A stretch of 64,000 bases of DNA from Pyronema omphalodes (taxonomy: Eukaryota; Ascomycota; Pezizomycetes; Pezizales; Pyronemataceae). How positions within the stretch are numbered: position 1 is the stretch's first letter; every line of letters begins with the position of its first letter. Both the position numbers and the translations under genes were made by a program. Where the stretch lies: NCBI GenBank assembly GCA_024516155.1, contig JAJJXM010000030.1:248001-312000 (forward strand). The letters run 5' to 3'. The notes under the pieces are model-generated. The model made no database searches and had not been told where the DNA came from. It worked only from the letters and a program-made list of their open reading frames with translations. Shown here in pieces: positions 25,081 through 37,010 of the stretch.

Positions 25081-26899
25081 ACAATCTCTACAATCCATAG
25101 GACATACAGTCCATAATACAATCCATATTACAGGCATATTACAGGCATGCAATAGTGGATGTAAGGTACAGTACAGTACAGTTACGGATGGGTCTTGGTT
25201 AGACGCTAGTTTACACTATGGTTTAGGGGGGATGGAGGGGATGAATGATGATTTTAGATGGATGGTTCTTGGAAGATCTCTTTTTTTTTGCGATGCGAAG
25301 GCTTTGTTTTGTTTTGTTTTGTTGTGTTTTCTGTTTTCTTTTCTTTTTTTTTTCTTTTTTTTCTTCTTTGCAATCCGTAATCGGTGAATTTTTTTTTTTT
25401 GCATCTTTTGGATATTCTTTTCCTCTAACCAATTTTTTTTTTTACATTCTCGAAACACACTTTCTACTCTACAGGGCCGACGAAAACGTTATCCAGGTAC
25501 ATACATACATACATACATACTGCATCCAGGATCAACCTCATCTCACCTCACCTCGCCTCGCATGAAGCACTCGCATCTCCTCTCAATCCTAACTGGTCCG
25601 CTTGAGTCCGAAGTATACCACCATACCACCACCATAGGAACCGGTATGTTTTTTAGTTTTTTAGTCAGGCACCGTAAGTTATGCTAGTGATGCTAGTGCT
25701 AGTTATGCATCCTTCCTGTCGCGACTCGCGCTGATAGGGGGTACGGGGTACGCGTTACCTGGTTTGGATTAGAGGAAACAGTTAGATAGCTAAAGAGGCT
25801 TGGTTCTGCTTTGGATTTTGGTGGCTGCTGATGAATTGCTCATGTTCCTTGGGGCTTCCTTTCGCTGCTGCTGGTGCTGCTTTGTTTTTGGGCCCTTGTG
25901 GTGCAGTTGTTTGCTGGTGGTGGTGCTGGTGGCGGCTGGTAAGGATTGGGATGGATTGGGATGGATAGATGGCTGTTCCTGTTCCTGTTCCTGATGATGT
26001 GAAGGGTCAAGGGTCCACACCCCGGGGAAGATGCTTACCGATGGATGCTTCATGGATGGATGGGATGAAGAAGTGAGCGACAAGGGAGGGACAGGAACAG
26101 CTGCTATGGTGCTGTACTGTACATACATACAACGAACTATGGTGTCTTTCACTATTTCGACTATGTATTTCGACTACGACGCTCCACACACACCACACAC
26201 CACACACCGCACGCACTGGATTCACCCACCCACCCACCCAGCCAGCCGTCAATCCGAGGACGGGGACGGGGACAAGATGAAGGGATTCACATTCACCCAC
26301 CAGCCGTCAATCCGAAAATTTGAGATTTGGAAAATGTCATTGCGTAGACGAGACGGTTCAATAATGGAAATGATAGTCCGTCCGGTGGTGGTTCAATAAT
26401 AGAAATGATAGATGAGATTTTTTTTTTCTTTCTTTAAAAAAAGACAGCTTGATTTGCTGGTGCACGGCATTTTTCTTCAGCACGCCTCAAAAAGCTTTGA
26501 TGTTTGATTAATCACCTTGATGACCGACTGACTGTCCTTTATGGACCCTGGCCCGTTGGTGAATAATTTCTATCGACCCTTGGCCTTGGGTGAATAATTT
26601 CTATACACACAGGGAGGCCAACACCCCCCAAAAGAATCTTAGATTTGAATGGAATATCGTCCCTGGTTTCGGCTGTTCAATTGCTCAACCCAACCCAACC
26701 CAATTCGTGTCTCTATTGACCCAGTGAAGAAGGAAATTTGGATTAGAGGGAGGAGCGACAACAGTATAGGAAGCAGCATAGGAGTGAGTAGTACAGTGAA
26801 ATCAAAGTAGAAATACTGTAAACAGAATGAAAATGTAAAAGAAATATACTGGAATCGTTCCTCTTTCCATTCCAAGGTTATTGCTCCTTCTGAGGTCTT

Positions 26900-27511
26900 C
26901 TTCGTTCCTAGTTCCTAGCACGCTTGCTTGCTCGCTCGCTCGCTCGCTCGTCGTCGCTGCTGCTGCTGCTGCTGCTGCCCACCAACTGCTCCCACTGCTC
27001 TCTGCGCCCACTACTCCCCCATCTTCCTCCTCCCAGCACCCAAACAGCTCGGAGCGACGAGTCCACCACCCCCCTTCCTCACACCTAAACTTCCAACACC
27101 CTTCGCTCCGACAAAAACCCTCCCCCCCCCCTCCCAACGCCAGAGAGCAAAGGCAGCTAAACCAACAAGGAGAACCCCCAACTAACTATCCACTCTCTCA
27201 ACTCCTCCTTCTCGCTCGCCCACGCTCGCTGTCGAATCCAACCTCCATCGACCACTTACAGCCATTACCGCCATCTTCCACCACCACCTCCACCTCCACC
27301 ACCACTCCTACCCTCCCACGCTCCTTATTCCCCCTTCCGACCATAGTCACGTCACGATCGCCACGAGTTCCAGACTGAACACGACAGCTAAACACCAAAC
27401 TTAACTATCTCCTACAATAAACAACCCCCCCGAAAACATTTCGAAGCCGACACCCCCCACAGCTCGCCCAACATTCACTCCAGAAATCGGCGGCACAGTG
27501 TAACGGCGGCG
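26900..27511 (+). promoter_or_regulatory. CT-rich leader/promoter region of the kinesin gene
   Basis: GCTCGC repeats (about 26930-26950), a GCT repeat (26957-26978) and long pyrimidine-rich tracts lead into the kinesin start. CT-rich leaders are common upstream of highly transcribed fungal genes. A 166-codon open frame here has no ATG start and looks like low-complexity leader, not protein. Confidence 0.45.
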
Positions 27512-30500
27512 ATGGTCGGGTCTCCAGGTCCTGGGTCTCCCACGCCCCGCGACCATCCCCCTCGTCCAATGAGCGCCATGATGCGACCAGCGCGAAGTTC
27601 AAGTAGAATGTCGATGAGCAGTCGGACAGGAGGAAGTAGAGCATCTGACGATGATTCAAGAACCTCAGTAAAAGTTGGTATGTATCACCAAAAAATAAAA
27701 TAAAAATGTCCCCGCAATTATGGGTACCTATTATTGCCTGGGGGGAAACATTCCATTATTCTTCTTTGAATATCCCTTGCTTGGAAGGTAGTCCAGTGTT
27801 GTGGCATGCGGAATTTACAAGTCGCATCAACACATGGGAACACCATTTCTAAATCCGGTCGCAATTGCCTCTCCTACATACCTCCTGCACAAAGCTTTTG
27901 TGTAATGTTCTACATACTGACGACTTTTGTTTCGCAGCTGTACGCGTCCGTCCACCGCTTAAGCCTACGGACCCCGGCTTCGAATTGATTCCACAGCGCT
28001 TCCAAAAGGGAATGGTTCACGTCACAAGTCCAACAAGTATTGCTGTCGATAGTCCTCAGGGAAGGAAAATATTCGTTTTCGATCGGGTGTTTAGTCCGGA
28101 TACTACACAAGATGGAGTTTGGGAATACTTGGAGGAGTCGGTCAGCGCATTTCTTCAGGGTTTCAATGTGTCGCTGCTCGCGTACGGACAATCCGGTGCT
28201 GGAAAGTCATTCACTATGGGTACTTCTGGACCCGTAGATCAAGACAGCCATAAAATCATGGGTGAGTTGGCAAAAGATATTGCGTTGCCACGGTTTCATG
28301 TGGGATCACATTAATAAGGTACTGATACACAATTCTCAGGGGTTATTCCACGAGCTGCAATTTCGCTGTTTGAAAAACTTCAGGGTTCAACTCCAGACCG
28401 CGAATCTGGTATCAAATCGCCAGTGCGCTATTCGACACCGATAGCAACTTTACAGAGAAATAATCCCGATAAAGGCTGGACCATGAAAGCAACCTATGTA
28501 GAGGTGTGTTGCACTAAATTTTTTGCGAATCGCATCGCTTATCGCATATTCTAACTTTACCCCAGATTTACAACGAAACTTTAAGAGATCTTCTACTCCC
28601 GGAAGGAACCCGCCCAGAAGACCGGGCTCCTATCACCATCAGAGAGGACACCAAAGGACGGATAATGCTCACTGGTCTACGACAAGTCGAGATCAACAGT
28701 GTGCAGGACCTCTTGGGCGTCCTTAACTTTGGTTCTTCCATTCGTCAGACTGATGCCACAGCTGTTAACGCCAAATCCTCGCGTTCTCATGCCGTCTTCA
28801 CCCTAAATTTAGTGCAAAGAAAGGTGAAGGGTACTGAGGAGAAGGGATCGAAGCGTTTCTCTATGCCTGTAGAGCCTGGCTCTGATTCATTCCTTACCGT
28901 TGATAGCAAGATGCACTTTGTCGATTTGGCAGGAAGTGAACGTTTGAAAAACACTCATGCGCAGGGAGAACGTGCAAAGGAGGGTATTTCCATCAACGGA
29001 GGTTTGGCAAGTCTGGGGAAGGTTATTTCTCAGCTCTCATCTCGGCAGTCGGGATCCCACGTTTCATACCGTGATTCGAAGCTCACGCGGCTGTTACAAG
29101 ACTCATTGGGCGGTAACTCTATTACTTACATGGTTGCTTGTGTTACTCCTGCCGAGTTCCATTTGAGCGAAACTTTAAACACAATTCAGGTACGTACTCG
29201 TTTAGGGCTGTGGAATGTTACCCAATGATGCTAACTTTTTGCAGTATGCTCAACGTGCACGTGCTATTCAATCCAAGCCCCGAATTCAGCAAGTTTCAGA
29301 CGATGGTGACATGAAACAACTTGTCGACCGACTCCGTGCGGAAATCCAGTTTCTCCGTGAACAGCTTAAGAATCACACGGAACAATCTGAGAGATCTCCA
29401 AAGGAGGATAAATCCAAGACTAGAACTAATGAGCGTGAGCTTGAATTGCAAAACCAGCTTTTGGATATCCAGGAGAACTACACTGCGTTAAGTCAACGTC
29501 ATGCGAAATTGATCTCGGAGATGACAAAGGCGAGAGACGCTGAACAGGCGCCTCATGCCATGCAGGATTACACCGATACAGCCATTGAGCGTCTTAAGCG
29601 ATCAAACTCTTTTGCTGAAGCTGTAGAGCAGGTTGTTTTGGGTAATTGAAGTTGATTCTTGATTTGTGGAGATTTGCTAATAATACCTCTGCAGAATACG
29701 AGAAGACTATCCAGTCCCTTGAATCCTCATTGACCAGCACTCGATCTTCGTTGTCCAACTCTGAGAGCACCCTCCTCGAAAAGGAATCTAGACTCGCCTA
29801 CGTTGAAACTATGAACCAGCAGTTGCAGACCCGTCTTCAGAAGATGATTGACCGTGAAAACAGCACCGAGAGTTACCTTCACGACTTGGAAGCCAAACTT
29901 ATGGGACACACTTCTGGAGAAGAGAAGAGCTCTGCCATTATTGCCGAGTTGAAGAAGGAGATTGCACGTGTTCGGGAGAACGAGTCTGGATGTGAAGATT
30001 ACATCTCAACTCTTGAGGAGCGGTTGGCAGAGTCTGAGCAGGATATGGAGTTGATGCAGCGCGAGATTACCCGTCTCGAGCATGTCATTGACCGTCAGCG
30101 TAGCTTGGGTAAGCTCGACAACTTGCTTCTTGAGCTCGACTCTATCAAGGAGAAGGAGGAGGCACAGAAGATGGACACCAGACCCGATTCGATGGACTCT
30201 GGTTGTGCCTCATCTGATGGTGCTAGGGATGAGGCACTTCTTGCTGTTAGATCGCCTACTCCCCACGGTACTCCCCCAATCATGGAATCCCCCGCAGAGG
30301 ATGACGAGAACTGCATCTCTACCGGAAACTCCGAGGATGTCTACAAGTACATGCCTCCTAGTCCCGCGCAATCCCAATTCGTTCACGATAAGCTCGAGAC
30401 CGTTCAGCAGGAATTGTGCGACCTCCGTGTCGAGCATGAACAGACTGTCACCGAATACAGCCAGCTCGCCTCCGAATACCAGTCTGCTCTTCGCAAGCTT

Positions 30501-33155
30501 GCTAAGATGCAGGACCAGATTGACGAGCTCAAGCACGCCAAGATCCCAACCCCAGAATGCACATCCCGGGGAACTTCACCGCCAGAGTCGCCTGTGATGC
30601 GACCCGCTTCTTTTTTAGCAGACGCGAGGGTGAACGATTTGAAGGTATCCGAGGAACAGTCTTCATCCTCGCGTTCGCTATCATCGGAGCTATCCTTGGC
30701 TGGGGAATCGCCATCATCCACTCCTATGGACATTGATGAGACTGCTGGTCTCAGAATCCAGTTGGAGACAGAATCCGAGCGTGCCTCCCGTAAGGCAGGA
30801 ACCGCAACTCCTGACGATCTTACTTTGTTGAAGAAGGTTGAGGACTTGTTGAAGGAGAAGGAGGAGATTGAGCGCAATGCAGAGAAGGAACAGGAGAGAC
30901 TTCGGAAACAGTTGAGCACTGCTCGTGATGAACTTGCTGAGCTCAAGACTATCGGTTCTACCTACACCTCGCTTAGCCGTGGAAATGGCCGTTCCAGCCC
31001 TCCGTCTCAGTTTCTTAGAAGGAAATCGAGCCAGAGTTTGGCGGTTGTTGACCGTGCCCAGCGTGCTTTCACCAACCTTCGCAGAATTGCTAACGAGCAC
31101 TTGTCCGAGACCCCTGAAATCTTGGAGAACTTTGAGTTGAACTTGGATGGAGCTATTCGTGAACTCCAGGCTCGCTCAGACCGTATCCACGATATTGAGT
31201 CTGAATGCTCTGCGTTGAGAAGAGAGATGGAGTCCAAGACTGCCATGATTTCAGGATTGACCAGAGAGAGAACCAGCATCCAGAGCTCGCCAATGGATAT
31301 CTCCGTTGTCGCCGTCATGCAGCGCAGAATCGACGAGACCGAGTCCCAGCTTTACAAGGCCCGCAAGGCTTTGGAGGAGCGCGAGGGAGAACTTCTTTCT
31401 GCACGCAAGTCGCTTGAGGCTTTCTCTGGTGATTCTCAGTCCGAGGCCATCACTCTTCTTGACGAACTCACCAAGGAGAGAAAGCTCACCGCCGACCAAG
31501 CCCGCAAGATTGCCGAGCTTACCAAAGAGGTTGATCTCATCAAGAGCGGTCAAATCGAGGCTCTTAGAACCCTCCAGGACTCAAAGGTCCACCTTGAGCG
31601 CACTGTCAAGGACATGGAGGACGAGCTAGCACGCGCCAAGGAGACCGCTCTTCAGCATGAGCAGAACATTCGTCACACTTTCGATAGACAGGTCAACGAC
31701 TACCAGGACCGTATTGACTCGCTTCAGAAGACTATTTCCGATAATAGACAGACTATTGAGCTCCAGATGCAGCGTGTTGCCGAGTTGGAGAACTCTCACT
31801 CCGCCGCCCGCAGAAGCATCGAGATTGAAGTTGCCAACGGAGCGTCATCCGCAGATGTCCAGAAGTACAAGGATGCCGTCTCCCAGCTCGAGGCAACCCT
31901 TGAGGAGAACAAGAAGCTCATTCAGAGCCAGCAGATTCGTCTCGATGCTTTGGAGCAGTCTTACGAGGTTGCCGTTACCCAGCTTGACAATCTCAAGGCG
32001 GAGCGCGCTGCTACTTTGGCTGCTTTGAAGCGGGCCGAGTCTCGTGCTGCTGAGGAGATTGCTGCTGCTACTGCTGCCCACGAGGAGATCCTTGTCAACA
32101 TCCGTGCTGAACTCGCCGAGTCCCAGGGGGCGGTCAACACTCACGCTACTGACCTTGCTAAGGTTCAGGCGGAGTACGCTTCCCTCCAGGAGAAGTACGA
32201 GGCTATTCAGGCCAACTTGAAGGCTTCTCCTAACGGCAGCTCGGAGGATACCGCCGCTCTCAAGGCACAGCTTGCTGAGCACCAGGAGACCATTGAGGCT
32301 CACGTTGCTACTTTGAAGGAGATGCAGGAGGTTCAGGATGCCCGGGAAGCTGAGCTCCAAAAGTTGATGGAGAAGGAGAAGAAGCACACCAACCTCATCA
32401 ACAGTCTCGAGCAGGAGCTCACCTTCGCCTTTGACCAAGGTCAAGAGGCCACTAACAACCTCGCTGCTCTTACCAAGGACTATGAGGCTGTTGTTGCTGA
32501 GCGCGAGGAGCTTACCGCATCCGCCGAGGAGAAGGCCGCCGAGTCACAGAAGATCATCGAGGGTCTTCAGGAGGAGATTGCTAAGCTCAAGGCTAAGTTG
32601 GCTGAAGTCGAGCAGGAGCTCCAGAACCTTGGTGCCCGTGCTCAACGTTCAAACTCTACCTCTTCCAACAGCAACAGCAACAACGTTCGCAAGAGCAACT
32701 CTTCCGTTGTCACACTTCCTTCACCACCCCCTGCTATTCCTCTCCCCCCTCTCCCTGCATCTTCCTCCCCTCCCCCGGGTGCCGGCCCTACCCGTCGTCC
32801 CAGCAAGGACTACGTCTCTGCGCACATGGAAGACCAAGAAGCGCGCATCAAGACTCTTGAGAAGCAGCTACAAGCTGAGAAAGCCCTTACCGCAACCTTG
32901 GAAGAAGCCCTTACGGATTGTGAAAAGACCATGAAGCGTCTTACTAGTGACCGTGATTCTTTCCAGCAGAAGGCTTCTCTTGTGGAGAAGGAGCTCGAGA
33001 AGACTAAGAACGAGAGCGCTTCGAGCAGGTACTCGATGCAGGCTGTTGAGGAGGAGAGATTGGCCAGACAGAAGGCGGAACAGGCGAGAGCTCAGTTGGA
33101 GGAGAGAATGCAGGCGTTGAACAAAAAGAAGACGAGAAGCTTTGCGTGCTTTTAG
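27512..33155 (+). CDS. Kinesin motor protein, probably kinesin-4 family
   Basis: Six exons: 27512-27677, 27938-28261, 28340-28503, 28566-29189, 29245-29641 and 29695-33155. All phases agree and give 1711 residues. After a Ser/Arg-rich head (1-50) the motor opens with VKVAVRVRPPL. It has the P-loop GQSGAGKS (about 139-146), switch I NAKSSRSH (about 286), switch II DLAGSE (about 338) and DSLGGNS, so all ATPase elements are present. From about 450 the protein is almost entirely coiled coil, broken by Ser/Pro-rich linkers near 640-700 and a proline-rich patch at about 1562-1590 (PSPPPAIPLPPLP) that could bind SH3 or WW partners. It ends RSFACF, which is not a CaaX box. An N-terminal motor means plus-end-directed movement on microtubules is expected. 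The kinesin-4 (chromokinesin/KIF21-like) assignment rests on domain order and motor wording, not on an alignment. Confidence 0.93.
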
Positions 33156-34447
33156 ATGATGGATGGATGGGTTTTTCTTTTCTTTCAAAGGGTTTTTTCT
33201 TTTACTTTTTATTTTTTATTCTTCTTGAGAGATGTTGTTTGAGCTGTTGGGTTTATTATACCGCTATTTTTTACTACTGAGATTGGATAGGGGATTTTTT
33301 GTGGATATTACAATTGCGTGGTTGCGGTTGGATTGGATTGGATGGATTCTTCTTTTTTTTTTTACAGAGTGTTAAGGATGCGATGGGTTTCTGTTACACC
33401 TAAAGGTTGGAGTAGTGGGTGCTATGTTTCGTTGGTTGGATGTTACCGAAGCTTGCCTAGGAGGATTTATTGGTTAGGTTATAACCGAGCCTTTGAAGGC
33501 TTGTGGAGGAGTTTTTATGATTTGTTTGTTTTTTTTTTCTCCTTTGTTTTTTTTACGTTTATTTCCTTTGTTCTATTATACGTTACCTTACGCCTCCCCC
33601 CCTCCCCCCTGGGTTTATCAACTGTCATTGATAAATTCAAAATACCCCCCCATAAAGATAGTGTTTTGTTCAACCATGAGATAAGTCATGACCAAGTTTT
33701 TTTTTTTTATTTTCCTTTTCCTTTTACTGTTCCTGTTTTTTTTTTTTTTTTCTCTTTTTCCTTTTTCTCTTTTTTTTTATCTATTTTTTCCGTTTCGTTT
33801 CTGTAAGAGCTGTGTGAAACTGAGGATAAATTACCTAATCCCCCACCCCCACCCTGTCACCCACCCTGTCACCCCCTTCTTTGTATTTGTTTTTTTTTTT
33901 CCTCCCTGGAAAATGGTGTAGTGGTTGATACATGGTGGTGAAAAAAAGGGAAATTATACTTGTTAAACTTAATGATGGGAATGGGGTAATTGATCTTTTT
34001 TTGTTGAATTTCTTGTTGAGTTTTTTGAGTTTGTGGTGTGCGTGTTGGTTGTGATGTGTTTGTGCTGTGTTGTGCTGTGTTGGTTGTGCTGTGTTTGTGC
34101 TGGTTGTGCTGTGATTGTGTTGGCTGTGTTTGTGTTGGTTGTGTTTGTGGTAAATCTTTTTTTTTTGTTGGAAGAAAAAATATCATCTTATTCGTATTCG
34201 GTTTTGCTGCTTGATCTTTGAGTTTTGGATTTGAGTTTTGAGTGTGAGTTTAAGTTTGAGTTTTTGTGATGGGGTTGGTTTCTTGATTTTTTTTGTGGGT
34301 TGTGAGGTGTTTTTTGTGATATAGCGGAAACTACTTTTTTTTGTTTCTTTTCTTTTTTTTTTGGTGATTTTTGGTGATTTTTGGTGATTGGTGATTGGAA
34401 GGATTTACTATATATAAGAGCGGAGGGGCGGGGGCGGGGGTGGGTTA
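33156..34447. other. T-rich region downstream of the kinesin gene
   Basis: No gene is seen. There are long T tracts (33,350-33,900), GTGTTGTG-rich sequence (34,030-34,150) and GGTGATTTTT repeats (about 34,362-34,398). The kinesin 3' untranslated region lies in the first few hundred bases. Confidence 0.6.
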
Positions 34448-34529
34448 TCCCTGTGGTACAAAAAAAAGGTGTTTAATCAAACCACACTTTAAACCACAAA
34501 AGGTGTTTAATTCAAACACCCGCAAAATT

Positions 34530-34965
34530 CATTTACTAAACACCTCTTTAAACACCTACTAAACACCTTTAAACACCTACTAAACACCTCTTTAAACACC
34601 TACTAAACACCTCTTTAAACACCTACTAAACACCTTTAAACACCTACTAAACACCTCTTTAAACACCTACTAAACACCTTTAAACACCTACTAAACACCT
34701 CTTTAAACACCTACTAAACACCTTTAAACACCTACCAAACACCTTTAAACAACGATTTAAACACCGATTTAAACACCTTTAAACACCTTTAAACACCGAT
34801 CTAAACACCTACTGAACACCTTTAAACACCTACTAAACACCTTTAAACACCGATTTAAACACCTACTAAACACCTTTAAACACCAATTTAAACACCTACT
34901 AAACACCTTTAAACACCGATTTAAACACCTACTAAACACCTTTAAACACCGATTTAAACACCTTG
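34530..34965 (+). repeat. TAAACACC direct tandem array
   Basis: More than 30 AAACACC heptamers on the plus strand, spaced by CTACT, TTT, CTCTTT or GATTT. It is bounded by an 18-bp imperfect inverted repeat: GGTGTTTAATCAAACCAC at 34468-34485 and its complement at 34973-34990. Confidence 0.95.
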
Positions 34966-35719
34966 CACAATAGTGGTTTGATCAAGCACCTCAGATATTT
35001 TTTAAATGTTTTAAATTAATTACTAAACCACTCGCTCATTATATAACATGTCTCTAGCTATTGCCAGGTCCTCTATCTATACATACAGGAACCTCCCACC
35101 TCCCTCCTCACCCCTCCTACTCCTGCTCCTGCTCTCTGTATAGTACCATTCGCTTTGTGCCTTTTTTGATTGACCCTTACCTATGCTGGAATCATGGATC
35201 GCTTCAATAAATAGACTTAGGTTTTCTGGGCATCCTGTTTGTCTGGTTAGCATTGTGGATATTTGTGGGGTTGGTTTGCAGTACTTGACTCAGCGAGTAT
35301 CTAGAAGTTCATATCCCAATTCCCCCTCTCTCTCTCTTTTTTCCCTCCGGTGGTGTATGGTGTATGAACTAGCAAATTCTGTTGAGGGACAAACATTTGA
35401 CATGAGGAAAAACTTACAGTCAAACAAGAGGGAAAGATGGAGGTGGAGAAACAAGTGAATGAAATGGATGAAGAACGAGGAACAACAACGGCAGAACGAA
35501 CAGAACATAAGGAAGGGATGCGCACTAAGGCAATATCCACTTCCATCAACAAACAAAAACAGAACACACCTCTACAGGTTAAAACTGAATGTTCAGTAGA
35601 ACACTGCAGGGTGATTTATATGAACCATGGAAACGCCATCCCTAGGAAGTGGACTGTAGATGTTTATTTAAACGTCGGAGGATAGTTCAAATCAACCCCG
35701 AAGAATAGGCGAAGAAGAA

Positions 35720-36060
35720 GGTGTTTATTTAAACACCCCTAGGGTGTTTAAATAAACCCCAAAGAATATGTAAAAAAGAAGGTGTTTATTTAAACATCCT
35801 TAAACACCCCTAGGGTGTTTAAATAAACACCAAAGAATAAGCGAAAAAAGAAGGTGTTTATTTAAACATCCTTAAACACCCCTAGGGTGTTTAAATAAAC
35901 ACCAAAGAATAAGCGAAAAAGAAGGTGTTTATTTAAACATCCTTAAACACCTCTAGGGTGTTTATCTAAACACCCCTAGGATGTTTAAATAAACACCGAA
36001 GAATAAGCGAAAAAGAAGGTGTTTATTTAAACACCCCTAGGGTGTTTAAATAAACCCCTC
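35720..36060. repeat. Tandem palindromic units
   Basis: Five units start at about 35720, 35781, 35853, 35934 and 36018. Full units have a 16-bp perfect stem, GGTGTTTATTTAAACA against TGTTTAAATAAACACC, around a loop containing CCCCTAGGG. Units are separated by an AAAGAATAAGCGAAAAAG-type spacer. Confidence 0.93.
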
Positions 36061-36520
36061 AAAAAAAAAATCAAGGTAGTTGTTTAACTAAACAACGCTG
36101 GGTGGTTTAGCTAAACACCGTAAATCACACTAAACAACTTCGGTGTTTAGGGGTGTTTAACTAAACACCTTTAAACAACGATGGGTGGTTTAGCTAAACA
36201 CCTTAAATCAGACTAAACAACTTTGGTGTTTAGGGTGTTTAACTAAACACTTTCGGTGTTTAGCTAAACCACGAAGGTGTTTGAACTAAACCACTCTCAC
36301 TCGTTTTCTTGTACCATAGGGTTATTTGTGATTTGTTTTTTTGTGATTTGGTTGATTTTTGTGTTAGGATAGGATAGGTTAAGTTAGGATAGTTATGAGG
36401 TATATTGAGTTTAAGATACAGCTGTGATTTTGAAGTTGTGATTTTAAAGTTGAGATTGTGCATTGGGATGTGAATAATTTCACGCTTTAGAAAAAGGATG
36501 AAAATACCGAAACGGGCTTT

Positions 36521-36795
36521 GATTTGCTTTGATTTGGTTTGATTTGGTTTGATTTGGTTTGATTTGGTTTGATTTGGTTTGATTTGGTTTGATTTGGTTT
36601 GATTTGGTTTGATTTGGTTTTTTGGTTTTTTGGTTTTTTGGTTTTTTGGTTTTTTGGTTTGATTTGGTTTGATTTGGTTTGATTTGGTTTGATTTGGTTT
36701 GATTTGGTTTGATTTGGTTTGATTTGGTTTGATTTGGTTTGATTTGGTTTGATTTGGTTTGATTTGGTTTGATTTGGTTTGATTTGGTTTGATTT
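36521..36795. repeat. GATTTGGTTT decamer satellite, left part
   Basis: More than 20 decamers with an internal TTTTTTGG patch (36620-36660). The array is split at 36795 by an insertion and resumes at 37011. Confidence 0.96.
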
Positions 36796-37010
36796 TGTGA
36801 GAAAGGACAGGGAGAGACAGACGGTTCTATTGTAGATAATGATGACAATCGGGGAGAGGAAGCATTATATAGTAGAAAAGTCGGTTGGTCTCATCCTCCT
36901 TATCACATCCCGGTCGGTGTCCCACTTTGTCCCCCTCAAGGTTCGTCTTGATCAAAGTCAAGGACCTTGTTCGACAAGCTAGATTACCTCTTCTCAGCAA
37001 TCTTCCAACA
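36796..37010. mobile_element. Solo-LTR-like insertion, copy 1
   Basis: The 215-bp sequence begins TGTGAGAAAG and ends TCTTCCAACA, so it has TG...CA termini. It sits inside the GATTTGGTTT satellite and is flanked on both sides by GATTT. Removing the element and one GATTT restores the decamer phase exactly, so this is a real 5-bp target duplication. It is about 85% identical by eye to 44932-45150. The size, termini and 5-bp duplication fit a solo LTR of a Gypsy- or Copia-type element; no internal retrotransposon sequence is present in the window. Confidence 0.8.

Larger units (their letters stand above)
11035..27511. other. 16-kb gene-poor spacer with minisatellites
   Basis: No exon chain with conserved motifs was found on either strand. 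Short open frames (for example 16269-16700 and 17864-18163) have no recognisable family and no supporting splice structure. Contents include a motif cluster at 13.2-14.06 kb, a 9-mer array at 15.4 kb, an AT-rich stretch around 18.7-19.1 kb, many short tandem arrays between 20.3 and 25.1 kb, and the CT/GCTCGC-rich kinesin leader from about 26.9 kb. Confidence 0.65.
34448..36322. mobile_element. Putative non-autonomous TIR element packed with TAAACACC motifs
   Basis: The ends are inverted: TCCCTGTGGTACAA at the left and, on the other strand, ACCCTATGGTACAA at the right (12 of 14 match). Both are flanked by TTA, giving a TA or TTA target duplication. Inside the left end is a direct array of TTTAAACACCTACTAAACACC-like units (34530-34965). 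The right part has five palindromic units (35720-36060) and further palindromes (36085-36300). About 700 bp of unique sequence in the middle has no transposase-like open frame. TA duplication would fit Tc1/mariner elements, but the family is inferred, not shown. The array itself is certain; its status as one transposable unit is a hypothesis. Confidence 0.55.

Noticed and set aside
26881..27378. 166-codon Ser/Pro-rich open frame upstream of the kinesin
   Set aside because: It begins at a non-ATG codon and is made of CT-rich leader sequence.
30082..32934. Several 60-200 codon frames overlapping the kinesin exon
   Set aside because: They are shadows of the long coiled-coil exon in other frames and on the other strand.
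34530..34965. Possible CRISPR array from regular AAACACC repeats
   Set aside because: The repeats are too short, the spacers are not unique, and the host is a eukaryote.
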